A stretch of DNA of 64,000 nt from assembly GCA_026075535.2 (NCBI GenBank), contig AP026541.1, forward strand, positions 1,984,001 through 2,048,000, read 5' to 3'. Each line of letters starts with the position of its first letter. Position 1 is the first letter of the stretch. The notes below the pieces were generated by a model, which ran no database searches, was not told the origin of the DNA, and saw nothing but the letters and a program-made list of their open reading frames with translations. This document shows positions 9,989 to 23,455 of the stretch, in pieces. This stretch comes from Tricholoma matsutake. Its lineage: Eukaryota > Basidiomycota > Agaricomycetes > Agaricales > Tricholomataceae. Made by a program: the position numbers and the translations under genes.

Positions 9989-11916
9989 GTTGTTGAGTCA
10001 ACCATGACAGAGTCACATGTTTTCTCTTGTTGATGCATTTTCAAATGCAGAACTGAGTGCTAATGAAACCCGCCAACGTGCGCTGCAGGTATGGGTTTGT
10101 GGAGGGTCACAAATTTTATACCCATACCTGCACCCGCAACTACCCATGGATAATACCCATGCAGGTTTCAATACCCTTGACAATCATGAAAGAAATCCCA
10201 TGCCAAGCCCAGCTAGGCCATTCTCCTTGCAAATTATTCACCATGGTCTACGGCTTCAAAAGCCCCAGTTGTCATGCAACCCCCTTTGCACTTGAATCAT
10301 CTTTAGATGATAATCCTCCTGTCAGCCTTGGCATCAGGGTGTTCCCAAATCCCATCTATGTAGTATGGATCTCAACAATCCCTCATGCCCACCTTCTGCC
10401 ACTGCTAATGTGAATTCCAACAAATTCCATTTGTTGAAATCTACCTCTCATTTCATGTATCATGTATGCTACCACCTGTGTTGAGTCCCCCCAATGTTTC
10501 ACCATGCATGACATAACAGGTCTTTCTAATCCATGAGACTTGAGGTTGATCTGAAAATGGTGACTAGCACAAATATGTAGAATGTGTTCCAGTAAACGAT
10601 AAGATAGGGCTCATTCATTCTCGATTACATCACATGACCAAAGAGTGACAATTTGTGACATTTTCACCATTTTTCTAATTCAAGCTTCTAAAATCATTTT
10701 GGGACAAAATGACTTCCCAACCCCCCCTGAAATTCCTTTCTGAAGAGGGTCTCGGTTACCGATCATCAAATTTTGTCCTGTATCTAGAGTAATAGCATTT
10801 TGATCAGTTTCTTCCATTTTGAGCAATGATTGGCAAACCCAATATGGGCGCATCACATATAGAAAAATATCATGCTCAGGAGTCTATGGGAAGGCACAGC
10901 CAGCAGAATCTCAATCTTAGATGCTATGCACAACATAAAAGGCAACAATTAGTTATTTTCAATGCTATGCACATTGATAGCTGGAAACTTTGCAGTGCAT
11001 TTGGGATGATTACAAAGCAGTCACAGTAGCATCACAGAACATGTGATGTAGTTGAGAGTGAATGAGCCCTATCTTAACAGAAACAGCCAGGAGAGCATGG
11101 TTGACTATTCATGTCAAAAACCAATTGATTTCAAGTTAAACTATGGGAAGAACAAACACCAGAACTTGGCTTGACTGTATGCACATTAAAAGCAGCTATA
11201 CACTGTAACACAGTTGACTCCAAGAGAACAAGAGAAAGAGAGAGAGATGAATGGGGCACAATCTTGAACCTTGCCACCCAGGGGCTCCCACTGTAGAGGC
11301 TGGATGGCTCGAGTGTCATTGTATGTTAATTTGCATTGGTCATAGCTGAAGTATCAACATCAAACAGTGGTACTACAGTGATCAAGCAGAAGTAATCAGG
11401 CAGCAGTCAACAGCCACACTGTGGTGTGAGATGTTTGCACATGTTGAAAAATGGATGAACCTTAACATTGTCAGGTTGAGAGACCTTTGGGAAAAGTAGC
11501 ACAATCATCAGATGTACAATCACAGAATTCTTGTATTAAACTAAAATCTTCACCTCCATCCAATACTCTGGCAAGAAGCTGGATAAATTAAAGTCTAATT
11601 ACAAAGAATGGTGCAAATAAATTATGATTGCCCTTTCACTGAATGGTCTTTATGACTACATTATGGGGAATATTACTGTGCCTCACTTTCACATTTATTG
11701 CATCCAGCATTGTGCCCTCAGAATGCCCCTTCATTGACATGACCAAGAGCACTGCTACTAACTGGGAAACACTTTGCAAGCATCACCAATCCAAGGGTCC
11801 AGTCTGCCAGGTCTAGTTGCTGCAACAAGTACTAACAGTCCAATGCACAACTGACACCCCCCTTCCTGAGACCCCCAATAAAATTTGTGCCTTATTGACC
11901 TCACCTTTGCTATTGG
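9989..11916. other. Right part of the degenerate composite repeat, then unassigned DNA
   Basis: From 9989 to about 10180 the sequence continues the repeat interrupted by copia-1, with GGTATGGG and ACCCATACC words. From there to 11916 no gene, LTR end or terminal repeat is evident; open frames are short and motif-free. A CT-rich stretch lies at 11225-11250. Confidence 0.4.
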
Positions 11917-11921
11917 TAGGG

Positions 11922-12287
11922 TATAAGGGCAACCTAAGCCTCTAGCAAAGGGAAATCCAAAGAGAAAACTCTAAAGATCCCTTTGCCAGTGCCCAGTATA
12001 TGTGAAAACTGCAAAAATCAAATATAACCTAAAAATAGAAAAAGGCGGAGATAGGCGGATCAAGGCCACCGAATGACATCATACCAAGGGGTATGTGTCG
12101 GAAGGGGTACTCCGCCTCTAAATATAAAAGTGTCAACATGTACAAACATGATAGCAAGGGAAAATTAGTAATAAAATCCGGAAAAATCATAGAAAATGAA
12201 GAATAGAAGGAAATGAGGTGGGGAAAAATATGGGACGAACATAAAAAATAGGAAAAACACACAGGGCACCTCCCTAGTCCCCTTACA
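11922..12287 (-). repeat. Gypsy-1 3' LTR
   Basis: The 366-bp LTR has TG..TA ends on the minus strand and a TATA-like TTTATATTTA near 12120-12130. A polypurine tract (AGAGAGGGGGTGA on the minus strand) lies at 12288-12300. Confidence 0.9.
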
Positions 12288-12298
12288 TCACCCCCTCT

Positions 12299-15200
12299 CT
12301 AAGATGCATCGCCCCGATGCATTCGAAATTGTATACGACCAAAGTCCATGACTTGAATGCGACGCGGTGCAGCAGTGTGCCGTCGGTGGAATTCCTTGAT
12401 TAACCGAGGGGCATTTACATCAGACTCTTCGACCCATGAGTTCTCCTCATACCCATAACCCTTCCAATGTACCAAATACTGGAGTTTTCCTCGACGCAAA
12501 CGGCTGTCCAAGATTGACTCGACTTCATATTGGGGGTCTCTCTTGATCACTGTAGGTGGTGGTGGTGGGTGTGAATGGCGTCCCGAGAATGGATCTGGGG
12601 GAGCTGGAAGCAATTTGACGACATGGAAGACGGGATGGAGTCTGGACATGGAGGCTGGGAGGTGTAGACGATAGGCATGTGTTCCAACGCACTTGACAAT
12701 GGGGAAAGGTCCCAAGAAGCGATGAGCGAGTTTCTTGGATGGACGTGTAGTGGAGATGTCACTGGAGTCAAGATAAACTCGATCACCAACCTTGTACTGA
12801 GGGGTTGGGGAGTGGCGTTGGTTGTAAAATCGCGCCATGTCATCCTTCGCCTTTGCTAAGGCTGCCCTTGCCTCCTCCAAGCTATCCCTCATGCGTTCTG
12901 TGAACTCATTCACTGTCTCGATGTGTGAGGGAGTTTGGCAAGGTTCAAATCCCATGCGTGGATGTCATCCAGTGTCTAAGAGGAAAGGGGTCTGTTGAGT
13001 GGAAGCATGGACATGGTTGTTGTACCCAAACTCGGCCAAAGGAAGGAGATCATCCCAATCGTCCTGGCGTTCATTGACAAAGAGGCGGATGTACTGCTCC
13101 AGTTCCTGGTTGACTCACTCTGTCTGGCCATCAGTTTGTGGGTGATAAGTGGTTGAAGCGAGGAGTTTGATCCCCAGGAGTCGGTACAGCTCACGAGTGA
13201 ACTCTGCCATGAACTGAGGGCCACGATCTGAGAGGAAGGCACCAGGAAGTCCATGTAATTTCCACATGTGGTGGAGGTAGAGTCGAGCGGCACCTAGGGC
13301 ACTGACAGTGGTGTGAGTGGGAATGAAGTGAGCGCGTTTTCCCACTGAGTCAACTGTGCACATCACCACATCAAACCCGTTTGACTCTGGCAATTCCACC
13401 ACAAAGTCGACGCTGACGACATCCCAACGACTCTCTGGAACAGGAAGAGGGTGTAGCTCACCAATAGGCTTGCGACGAGGGACCTTGGTGTGTAAGCAAA
13501 GGTCACAAGTGCAACAATACTGACCAATGAGCCGTGACATTTGTGGCCACCAATAGTTCCGTGAGGTGAGCTCCAAGGTCTTCCAGCGTCCACGGTGGCC
13601 AGCAATCTGTGAGCTGTGAGTCATGGTGTTGGGATATGATGCGCCGGCGAAGGTCTGGGTCATTGGGAACATAGATGCGATCCCTGAAATACAACAAGTC
13701 CTCCTTTTCAGCCCACTCTGCCGCATGTAAGGAAAGGGTCGATTCCTTCCTCAGTTCTTTAACAGCTTGGGCGACAACATCCTCATGTAAACCACTACGG
13801 TTTGCGCGACGAATGTCACGTAGGATGTCCCGCTCCTCGCCCTGGGGTACGATGCCTTCCAGTGCCCGACTGGTGAACAGGTCTGGCTGCAACAGCACAA
13901 TGTTTTGGTTGTCACCGCTGCCATCCCCATGGTCTGCACGTTGGGATAGGGCATCGGTCTTCCCCATGCTGTGACCCAGACGGTGGTGTAAGGAGAAGTC
14001 GAATCTAGATAGATACAGGGACCAACGAGCTTGACGACGGTTCAATTTCTTGGCCGTCATGAAGTACTCGAGGTTCTTGTGATCCGTCCAAATTTCCACC
14101 TTGTGTTGGGCACCCTCGAGGAAGTGTCGCCACTCCTCAAGCGCACGCATTATTGCCAACATCTCCTTGTCATGGATCTCGTAGTTTCTCTCTACAGCAC
14201 TAAGGCTTTTGGAGTAGAACGCAACAGGATGCCACTTCTAGTCCTCCAGAGACTGCTGAGACAACACGGCACCCGTCGCAAAGTCAGAACTGTCGGCTTC
14301 TACACGAAAAGGACGCGAATCATCAGCAAAGGTAAGGATTGGAGCGGAAGTGACCATCTCCTTAAGCTTTTTGAATGCCTCCTGTTGTGCATTATCCCAC
14401 CTCCATGCCTCCTTTCCTGTCAAATTGAACAGCGGTCGTGCATGATGTGAGAAATCCTTGATAAAACGCCGATAGAAATTGATGAAGCCCAGGAAAGACT
14501 GCACCTCCTTCTTGTTTGTGGGCGTCGGCCAAGCTGTGACCCCGTTTACCTTGATAGGATCCATCTCCACTTGACCCTCCAAGATAATCAGGCCGAGGTA
14601 CTCGATCTTGGTCCTTTCGAACTCGCATTTGTCCTGACGAAGGTAGAGTTTGTACCGTCGAAGTCGCTCTAGGATGAGGCGCGTGATGCGACGGTGCTCT
14701 TCAACCGTGCGAGTGAAGATGAGGATGTCGTCGAGATAGATGCAGACAACGCCTTCGAGGATGAGGTCATGGAAGATGTCATTCATCATGGTCTGAAAGG
14801 TGGCAGGGCTATTAGTAAGGCCAAAGAACATGACAAGCAGTTCAAAAAGACCACGGTTGGTACGAAAGGCTGCCTTCCACTCATCTCCCTCCTTTATCCT
14901 CACATTATTATAGCCCCAACGGACATCGAGCTTGGTGAAGTATCGGGCTCCACGGAGCTGGTTTACGAGTTCGGAGATGAGGGGTAGTGGGTAGCGATTT
15001 TTGACCGTGATGTTGTTGAGCCTTCTGTAGTCTTGAACTGGTCGAAGTGAACCATCCTTCTTCTTGACAAAGAAAAAGGGAGAGGCCATGGGTGACTTCG
15101 ATGGTCAAATATGTCCAGAGGCCAGGTGCTCGTCGATGAACTGGTCAAGCTGCCGTTGTTCTTCCGGAGAGAGAGGATAGACCTTGCAGGATGAAGGGGT

Positions 15201-17323
15201 TGCGCCGGGGGTGAGTTCAATCGCGTGATCCCATGGCTTACGCGCAGGAAGAGAGTTGAATGACTCCTTGGAGAACACGTCTTCAAACTCATGGAGATGA
15301 GGGAGTAAGGAGTTAGTAGAGGATTTAGCAGCGTTGTTTTTGTGGAAGGCCTCGGCGAGGCGTTGGGATATGTTCAATGTGGCACACACCTCATGCGATG
15401 AGTGAATCACAGTGTAGAAGATCCGATCACCCTCCTCCACTTCCTCTGGGTCCTCATCATCATCATCCGAGTCTGGCATTAGATCAGGAACCCCTTCCAA
15501 TTCCACTTCAGGTATAGGCAGGGGTCCAGCACAACACTTCTGAGTTCGTCGTATTGCCGCCTTCTGTCCACGACGTTCTTGCCTGGCTTCTGTGAAACAC
15601 GTCCGACAGCGGGATGGACATCGGCTCATGGTAACCTCCCCGGTGCGCCAGTTGACCTCTGGGTTATGGTCTCAAAGCCATGGATATCCCAAAATTGCCT
15701 TTTGCTTTCCTAATTGAGTGACAGCAAAAAGGGCACGCTCACTATGATCTTTGTAACGGAGAACCAGGTCTGCAACCTCTCGGATGGCACCAGCTTCATT
15801 TGGGGATCCATCCACGTTATATACAGGTATCGGACGTGAGAGTGAGCGAGTATTTAGACGATGTTGTTGTACCAGATGGGAATTGATGAAGAGACCAGTC
15901 GCACCAGAGTCCAGGAGCGCAGAGACACCGAGTATCTGTCCAGTGTCGGTCGTCTGCAGTTCGATGGCTAGGTTTAAGGAATGTGCAGAGGGAGTGGATG
16001 CCACAATATACTTGCGTGGTAGTTTGCACTCCCATGATTTAATTTTGGGACGTGGAGTAGAAGGAGAGATGGGGAGAGCAGGTACGTCTTTAGCCAACTT
16101 CGAAGGGTCAGAGAGGGGAGCAGTCACAGAAATGGATTCATTCTCCGGGGATTCAACTGACAAGACTTCAAAGCGGTTATGGACAGGCAGTGAGGGCGTA
16201 CGATTCACTCACTGCGAATAGGAAAATCCTGCTCCTCTACAACTTCCAGCTTAACCTTCTCTGCAACTTGATCCTTCGCTTCCTCAACATCCACAAGCGC
16301 CAACAAATCTTGCAGGAGTTCATCTTGTCCCTCGGGGGTGAGCATGCGGATATCCTGACAATGGGGACACGCTCCAGCCCTGTGTCCAGATTCCCCACAA
16401 CGGTAGCAGAGATCCAACTTACGTGCACGGCTGCGGGCTGCATCAACATCCATTGGTACTGGGACATTGACGGCTGGTGTGGGAGTTTGATGAACAGGAA
16501 TGGGGTTAGGGCGGGGAAGGCTTCGATTGAAGGTGTAGGGTGTATGAGTGGTAGTTGGAGCATGGAATGCAGCATTAAATGCCGCATTTGTGAGTCGGTT
16601 CTCGTCACAGAGTGAAGCAGCTTCATACCAAGCAAGGATATCATTGTCCGCTGGGCGCCCTTCCAACATCTGTGCAATCTGGTCCTGAATTTCTCAGTTG
16701 AGCCCCTGTCGGAACTTCACCACCACTGGTAACCCACTCCCATATCCTGCCATGTCCACCAAATCCTTGAACTCATTGATATAGTCGTCCACAGATCAAC
16801 GTCCCTGGTGGTAAGCAGACGACTCAAGTCGTGTCACTGCTTGGTGGCATTCATTGAGGGGGCAGAAGTGGCGTATGAACTCAGCTCGAAAGTCACCCCA
16901 AGTGGAGAAAGGTAGAGAACCGAGTTCTTTAGTTTGACGTAGGATACGGTCCACATAGAGGTAGGCGCGTTCAGATTTCATGTATGTGAAGGCCCAATAA
17001 ATTTTTGCAGCCTCATCGATGAATTGATGCGACTGGAGACTAATGTATAACTCACAGGAATTAAGGAATGCACGTCCCTGCGCACGTGCACCATTAAATT
17101 CGGCGGGGGGGGACGGTTTGATCTGGGCACATTCCTTAGTGGACGCGTTTGGCAAAACGTCGTTGTTGGGTGCGCTTGGAGTCATAAAGGGGGAACTATT
17201 AGTCGTAGGGTTAGCCTGGAGGGTCCTAACAAAGTTTTCAATCGTAGATTTAAGTGAGTCGATTTGCGTGCGCATTCCGGAAACGTCGCTTTCAAGCGCG
17301 TCGAAGCGTTCTGATGCGTCCAT
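12299..17323 (-). pseudogene. Gypsy-1 gag-pol with chromodomain, inactivated
   Basis: Gag starts at 17323 (MDASERFDALESDVSGMRTQ) with a C2HC knuckle near 16400. A retropepsin DSGATG lies near 15905, then RT (YLDDI near 14730), RNase H, an HHCC/DDE integrase, and a C-terminal chromodomain near 12400-12540 (LVHWKGYGYEENSWV). PR-RT-RH-IN-chromodomain order defines a chromovirus. It is dead: in-frame stops near 16796, 16695, 15672, 15105, 14238, 13115 and 12968, plus a 7-nt tandem duplication (CTCACAG) near 13610 that shifts frame. Against gypsy-2 most stops are TGA where the relative keeps CGA; the one at 14238 is CAG to TAG. Confidence 0.9.
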
Positions 17324-17489
17324 GTCGCTAGGGAGCGCGTTTGGCGAAAATGGCGGCGTAATAAAGGCAAGAGTATCTGGAACGGTGTGTAGGGACTCTG
17401 TGGAGCTTTGGGAAGCATCGTCCAGTCCGTACCTGCCTATCTTGGGCAGCGCGTTCGCGATTTTCGGGCCTTGGGGGAGAGTTTTCTAC

Positions 17490-17855
17490 TATAAGGGCAA
17501 CCTAAGCCTCTAGCAAAGGGAAATCTGAAGAGAAAACTCTAAAGATCCCTTTGCCAGTGCCCAGTATATGTGAAAACTGCAAAAATCAAATATAACCTAA
17601 AAATAGAAAAAGGCGGAGATAGGCGGATCAAGGCCACCGAATGACATCATACCAAGGGGTATGTGTCGGAAGGGGTACTCCGCCTCTAAATATAAAAGTG
17701 TCAACATGTACAAACATGATAGCAAGGGAAAATTAGTAATAAAATCCGGAAAAATCATAGAAAATGAAGAATAGAAGGAAATGAGGTGGGGAAAAATATG
17801 GGACGAACATAAAAAATAGGAAAAACACACAGGGCACCCCCCTAGTCCCCTTACA
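17490..17855 (-). repeat. Gypsy-1 5' LTR
   Basis: This 366-bp LTR is near-identical to 11922-12287. On the minus strand it is followed by GTAGAAAACTCTCCCCC, which has no TGG, so a standard tRNA 3'-end primer is not evident. Confidence 0.9.
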
Positions 17856-17895
17856 TAGGGTGTGACACAGGTATGTGTAACACTGTGGATATCCA

Positions 17896-18290
17896 TATTG
17901 AAAGTTAATCCTAGTGTAAACAGGAGTAGAACTCAGTCTCCATATAAGTGACTGTATCTCTGGTGTACTGTACCTAGTGTAAACAGGAGTAGAACTACAA
18001 GTACAGTAAGTAATGATCTATAACCAAGTAATAACATCGATATGCACCTCAGTCTCCATATAAGTGACTGAGGTGCTAATGACACTATCTACTGTATATA
18101 TATATGTGTTGTGTATGATAAAGAGGAATGGTATAAAGGTATCTATGGAATGCACACCTCAAAGGGATGTACTAAATATAGCTGACACATCAAAGGCATG
18201 CTGGCAAATATGGTCAATGCACCAAAGGCATGCCGGAAACCGAATTTGGTAATACGGTGTTCATGTGAGTTCACGGTGTGATTCTCAACA
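17896..18290 (-). repeat. Copia-2 3' LTR
   Basis: A TATA stretch lies at 18094-18105. About 20-50 nt downstream on the minus strand is an 11-bp hairpin (separate entry). The word CCTAGTGTAAACAGGAG occurs twice (about 17910 and 17972). A polypurine-like TGAGGAGGAG lies at 18291-18300. Confidence 0.9.
18044..18076 (-). promoter_or_regulatory. Hairpin at the predicted 5' end of the copia-2 transcript
   Basis: GCACCTCAGTC and GACTGAGGTGC (18044-18054 and 18066-18076) form a perfect 11-bp stem around an 11-nt loop with TATAAG on the plus strand. It lies where transcription should start relative to the TATA stretch at 18094-18105. The remnant LTR near 26526-26556 has the same hairpin with a compensatory C-G to T-A change and an 11-nt loop keeping TATAAG. 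It may cap or regulate the RNA 5' end. Confidence 0.6.
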
Positions 18291-18331
18291 CTCCTCCTCA
18301 CCGTGAATACTCCTCCTCGCATGGAATTGAG

Positions 18332-21300
18332 CTAGTGTAGTCCAAGGAAGCCCTGAAGATAAGTGAATTGTTTGACATCGAGAGCCTTCATGAACATGTC
18401 TGCAATATTTTTGCGGGTATTCACATATGTAAGTTGTAGTTCACGTGATTGAATGTGCTCCTGAAGAAAGTGATATTTGATGTCGACATGCTTTATGCGA
18501 GAGTGAAGGAGGGGGTCCTCAGATAGAGTTTTAGTGGGTGAGTTGTCACAGTGAATTATAGTGGGGGATGATTGTTGGTAGTCAATGGAATTAAGTAATG
18601 CACATAGCCATATGCATTCCTTGGCAGTTTTGAAAGCAGCAATGTACTCAGCCTTGCAAGATGAGGTTGCAATGACTTTTTGTTTACGGGCTGTCCAGGA
18701 CACAGCCCCAGAACCAAGGGAACATATATATCCACCAACACTCCGATGTGTATCAAGGCAATTGGCCCAGTCAGAATCACTGAACATGTGGAGAGAAATA
18801 GGACGGTCACCACCCAGATAGAGTTTCAAATCCCTTGTACCTTTGAGATAATGCACTAGTCTGATAGCCACTGCCCAATGCTCGAAGGAATAGCAGTCGA
18901 GGTACTGAGAAAGCTGTTGGATGGTGTAGGCAATGTCTGGGCATGTGGATATAGCTATGTAAAGCAAGCATCCAACGAGGGATCAGTACGGTAGTTTAGT
19001 GAGCTGAAGTTGTTCGTTGGGAGTCATAGACTGATGACCTGAGCAGCATAATTTCAATCCAGGCTCCAGAGGGGCAGATACTGGGTAAGCATCTTTTTGA
19101 CCAAATTGTTCTATGATTTTGTCAATTAACGCAGTCTGCAACAGTGCAACAGTGCGATTGGGACGGTCCCAGGTAATGGTAATTCCAACTATAAAGCACG
19201 CTGTACCCAGCTCCAAAATAGTCCAGACCTTCTCATCTGATCCTTGAACCATTTGTTTTTGTCTTTGGAGTCCACGATTGACAAGAAATCGTCGACATGG
19301 ACAGCTGCAATGATAATCCCTGAGTCTGATTTATGGTAGTATATGCAAGATTTGCAGGACAAATGGGTGAATCCCCAGTCGATCATTTGAGCGTTAAGTG
19401 TCTGGTTCCATATATGCCCACTCTGCTTCATGCCATACAGACCCCGCTGTAGTTGCCATACCCAGTCTTCCTTCCCAGGTTCTTCAAATCCAGTCAGTTG
19501 TTGCATGTATTGTATCTTGTTGTCTGGTAATAGCCCATAGAGGAATGCCATCTTCATGTTGATTTGTTGTGCATCCCAACCAAGAGATGCTGCTAAGTGG
19601 AGAAGAATATGCCAAGATTCCATGCGTGCAGTTGGTGAGGTAGTTTTAGTATAATCTTTGCCATAGATTTGTCCAAAACCTTTGAAGACAAGATGTACTT
19701 TCCACCTAACTGCTGCTCCAGTCTTGTTCCACTTAATATGGAAGACCGGTTTCCCTTTTTGGATCCAATTCTCCTGAGGGATGTCACATTGGGGAATGAG
19801 CTTGTAAACACCCATGTCTTTCAATGACTGCAATTCCTCTATGTATCCCTCTTTACACCTCTCAGCATCAGGGGAACCCTTAGCTTCCTCCCAAGTTTTT
19901 GGATCATCCTTGAATTGAAGTGATTCCGGATCAAAATCTGTCATCTCCGAGATCAGGGCCTGAAATTGATGTGCTTGATCACTGAGATCAAGATCATTGA
20001 ATGATTGATGCAGACATCACGATCATGATTGATTGAGGAATCTAGTGGGCGATCACCATTGGTTGTTCGGGTAGCTACCACTGCAGCTCTATGCTCCCAG
20101 CGAGCCTCTTTAACTCGAACAGCACTGTTACATGAATCCAGAACAGCAGCTTCAGTTTTAGTGACAGATGGTCCACCATCAGGGTGTTTCTCTGTGGGAA
20201 TTGGTACGTGCAATGAGCGACGTGGGAGGGGTGGAGGGGATGGTGTCCTTTGTTGAGCTGTCTGGTGATTATCCTCAATGGGTGGTGCATGATTGACATT
20301 GTCATGTTCATCATCAATGTTGTCTATAAGTGCGGGAATGAAGCTCATTGTTGCATTTTCAGTCTCATTAAGATTCCCATCGTCTCCCAGAGTAGTTGGT
20401 TTGGGTGGTGTGTGACTATCGTGGCTTTCGAGAAACTTGACATGGTAAGAGCTATGGACTCTCCCTGTGGTTCAGTTATAACAATGGTATGATTTGGATT
20501 TTGGATCGTATCCTATCAGTACGTATCCTATCAGTACGCATTCAATGAAGCATTCGAAAATTTTGGGATTGTCCTTTTTTGGTATAAGAACAAAGGCCCA
20601 ACACCCAATTTCCTGTAGATATGAGTAGTCAGGTTTACGTCCAAACCACAGTTCCCAAGGTGTACATCCCTGGAGTGATCAAGTGGTGGTTTTTGCATGT
20701 AGATGAGATGCTGTCAGGTAGAATTTGTCCCAAAGGTAAGGTGGTAGGCCAGAATAAATCCTCATTGTACATGCTTTTGCCATTAATGTTTGATGCATGC
20801 GCTCAACATGTCCAATGTGTGCCGAAGTATGGGGGGCAGTGAATCACTGATCTGTACCACGAGATTTCAGCTATGCTTCCATTTCATGCGACTTAAGTTC
20901 TCCATTATTGGTAACATAGGTCCCAACCTTAAGTCTAGTCTCATTTTCTTGAGCAAGCTCCCAAGCTTTAAGTTCAGGAAAAGAGTCGTCTTTATTGCAA
21001 AGGGGGATTGACCAAGGAAATGAAGTAAAGTCATCGACAATATCCATTATGTACAAATTCCCAGTACGAGACTTCACTGCATGTGGTCCCGATAAGTCTA
21101 CCCACACATTTTCCAGCTTCCTCATCACTTTATGACCAGGTCCCTCCTCATGTTTCTTGGGTACAGGCATCTTTGTCTGTTTACCAAGTACACATGAGTC
21201 ACATTTAGGTGGTTTAGACGTGGAGGCAAGGGGCACACCTGTGAGTGTACCTGTTTTGGCCATGTCCCAGATAGACTGGTAATTTGCATGACCAAGGCGA

Positions 21301-22840
21301 CGATGCCAGGTTTCCAAGTCAGCAGAGCAATGGATAGATAGGGTGTGATTGACAGCAGCAGTATGGAGGTTGAGTAAGTAGAGTTTCTTGGAGAGATGTG
21401 TGCCTCGCACAATGAGTGAGCCAGTGGACTTGTCAGTAATCCAACAAGCAGAAATATCAAAATGGGCTACAATGTTCAAATCATCTGCAGGTGCGCCCAC
21501 AGTGACAAGTTGGACTGCCAAATCTGGAATGTAGAGTGCATTACATAACATAATTGATGCACCCCGAGTGATTCTCAATTTGATGTCACTGACACCGATA
21601 GTGACAGTCGAGGAACCTCCAACCCCTTTGACAGGTTGAGACGGTATAGGGCGTAAGGTTAGGAAGTCTGCCTTGTCAGGTGATATATGTACAGTTGCTC
21701 CTGAGTCAACTATGAAAGGGTAATCATTGAGGGAAAGATTTGATCGGCATGTCTGGCTTAGAGGCTCAACAGTGAACGTGTCCTCATGAGGCATAGAGAC
21801 ATGATGATTCCAGTCAATAGTGACTGTCTCCTCCTCAGTAAAAACCCAACCCTCATACTCCACTTCTTCAATGGCTGCAGCTGGAACTGGATCGGATGCA
21901 ATACCTGCAAACTCCTGGTGAGGGGAAACAGAAGGGGGGGCATTCTCGGAATTGACCATGACTGTGAATGCTCGGCCATTAATGTCCTTGACAGTGATGG
22001 GGATTTTAGAGTGATTAGTTTTGGGTGTAGCATTCGAGAGTGCGGCCTTTGACTCTGCAATGGTCTTTCCAGCCATACTGCCACCCGGCTTAATGCAGTA
22101 CTCCTTAGTATGCCCAACTCCATTACAGATCGTATTTGCACATGTAGGTATATTGGATGACTTGTGGGGTTTATCCCGTGCAGTGAGTGCGATGTTGGGG
22201 TGGGAACAGTTATGCTGATCATTCTTGAGTAGAGATTGTTCATTTTCTAGGAACAAATGTATGTCCCTGGATGCATAGGGAGTTGTAGTAGTAGATGCAG
22301 CAATATCACAGGAGATGATGGATCATGCATGAGGGAAATTGTTGCTGAGAGAATTGAGGAGTGCGATACAACAAAGAAGATCGGCTTTTATATCTCCCAT
22401 GGCGAAGGCGTGCTCGATGAGGGCACAAATCTTTTCTGCCGTTTCTGGGAGTGGCATGTCCTTTGTGCACTGTATAAAAAGTGCCTGTTGTAAAAGTTGG
22501 ACTTGGCACACTGGTCCCTCTTTTTGATGTTGATCCTGAAGAATCTTCCAATTAGCATCAGGACCCTTTTTAATATCAATGAATTGTCATTCAGAAGGGG
22601 AGATACTAGACGTGAGGAATGTATATGCGAGGCAAGAATTAGCCTTCCAATTGGCAAGGGTGCGAGGCTCCGTGGACAAGGGTTCAGCAATATCACCAAT
22701 GACATATTCGTACAGTCCATTGAGGGAGAGGGTGATAATAATCTCCTCACACCACTCTTTGTAGTTAGACTTGAGCTTGTCCAGTTTCTCGCCGGTATAC
22801 TGAACAGATAATTTGATGAGGGAAATGGAGGGGGGAACAG
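18332..22840 (-). pseudogene. Copia-2 gag-pol, inactivated
   Basis: Reading down the minus strand: Gag pieces at about 22840-22260; a Cys/His knuckle-like motif near 22150; protease (DSGATVHIS) near 21700; pre-integrase TWHRRLGH near 21300; and a partial integrase that ends in a stop at 20871. A Pro-rich linker follows at 20348-19953. RT is at 19944-19189 (VHVDDFLSI) and 19252-18983, RNase H at 18967-18332 (SSCKAEYIA, KHVDIKYHF). Stops and frameshifts separate the blocks. The catalytic order is copia-type. The 5' leader continues to the primer site at 23045-23055. Confidence 0.88.
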
Positions 22841-23055
22841 TAGTGTTGTGTCAACACCCATAATAGGAGGATGGTGATGGTAGACTATAAAATGTCAAAG
22901 AAGAGAGGGAGAAATGTGCTGGAATACCAGGCGTGTTTGTGAAAGACAAAGGAATTGATCCGCAAGTGATCAGACAAGCAGATCAAGAGGATGACATAGA
23001 GTGGCTAGGATACTTTTCTTCCGTTGTTTAAGTGCAACAGGAGTGGCCCATAACC

Positions 23056-23450
23056 TATTGAAAGTTAATCCTAGTGTAAACAGGAGTAAAACTCAGTCTC
23101 CGTATAAGTGACTGTATTTCTGGTGTACTGTACCTAGTGTAAACAGGAGTAGAACTACAAGTACAGTAAGTAATGATCTATAACCGAGTAATAACATCGA
23201 TACACACCTCAGTCTCCATATAAGTGACTGAGGTGCTAATGACACTATCTACTGTATATATATATGTGTCATGTATGATAAAGAGGAATGGTATAAAGGT
23301 ATCTACGGAATGCACACCTCAAAGGGATGTACTAAATATAGCTGACACATCAAAGGCATGCCAGCAAATATGATTGATGCACCAAAGGCGTGCCGGAAAC
23401 TGTATTTGGTAATATGGTGTTCATGTGAGTTCATGGTGTGATTCTCAACA
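23056..23450 (-). repeat. Copia-2 5' LTR
   Basis: The 395-bp LTR closely resembles 17896-18290 with scattered transitions such as ACGGTGT/ATGGTGT. The half-tRNA-type primer site (GGTTATGGGCC) abuts it at 23045-23055. Confidence 0.9.
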
Positions 23451-23455
23451 ATCCA

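Larger units (their letters stand above)
11922..17855 (-). mobile_element. Gypsy-1: chromodomain Ty3/gypsy retrotransposon (TSD TAGGG)
   Basis: LTRs of 366 bp lie at 11922-12287 and 17490-17855, starting TGTAAGGGGACTAGG and ending TTGCCCTTATA on the minus strand. TAGGG is duplicated at 11917-11921 and 17856-17860. The LTRs differ at a few positions (for example AAATCCAAAG against AAATCTGAAG), so it is older than copia-1. The internal region is a full but broken gag-pol. Gypsy-2 is its relative in the opposite orientation. Confidence 0.92.
17896..23450 (-). mobile_element. Copia-2: full-length but decayed Ty1/copia element (TSD ATCCA)
   Basis: LTRs of 395 bp lie at 17896-18290 and 23056-23450, starting TGTTGAGAATCACAC and ending CTTTCAATA on the minus strand. 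ATCCA is duplicated at 17891-17895 and 23451-23455. Gag, protease, integrase, RT and RNase H are all recognisable but spread over several frames. It sits in the 1-kb hAT-like element described above. Confidence 0.92.

Noticed and set aside
9989..10413. Overlapping plus-strand frames of 92 and 118 codons
   Set aside because: Built on GGTATGGG repeats; no start context, splice pattern or motif.
14694..14987. Acidic plus-strand frame in gypsy-1 (and its copy at 56381-56674)
   Set aside because: Antisense of the RT domain; conserved only because the RT is conserved.
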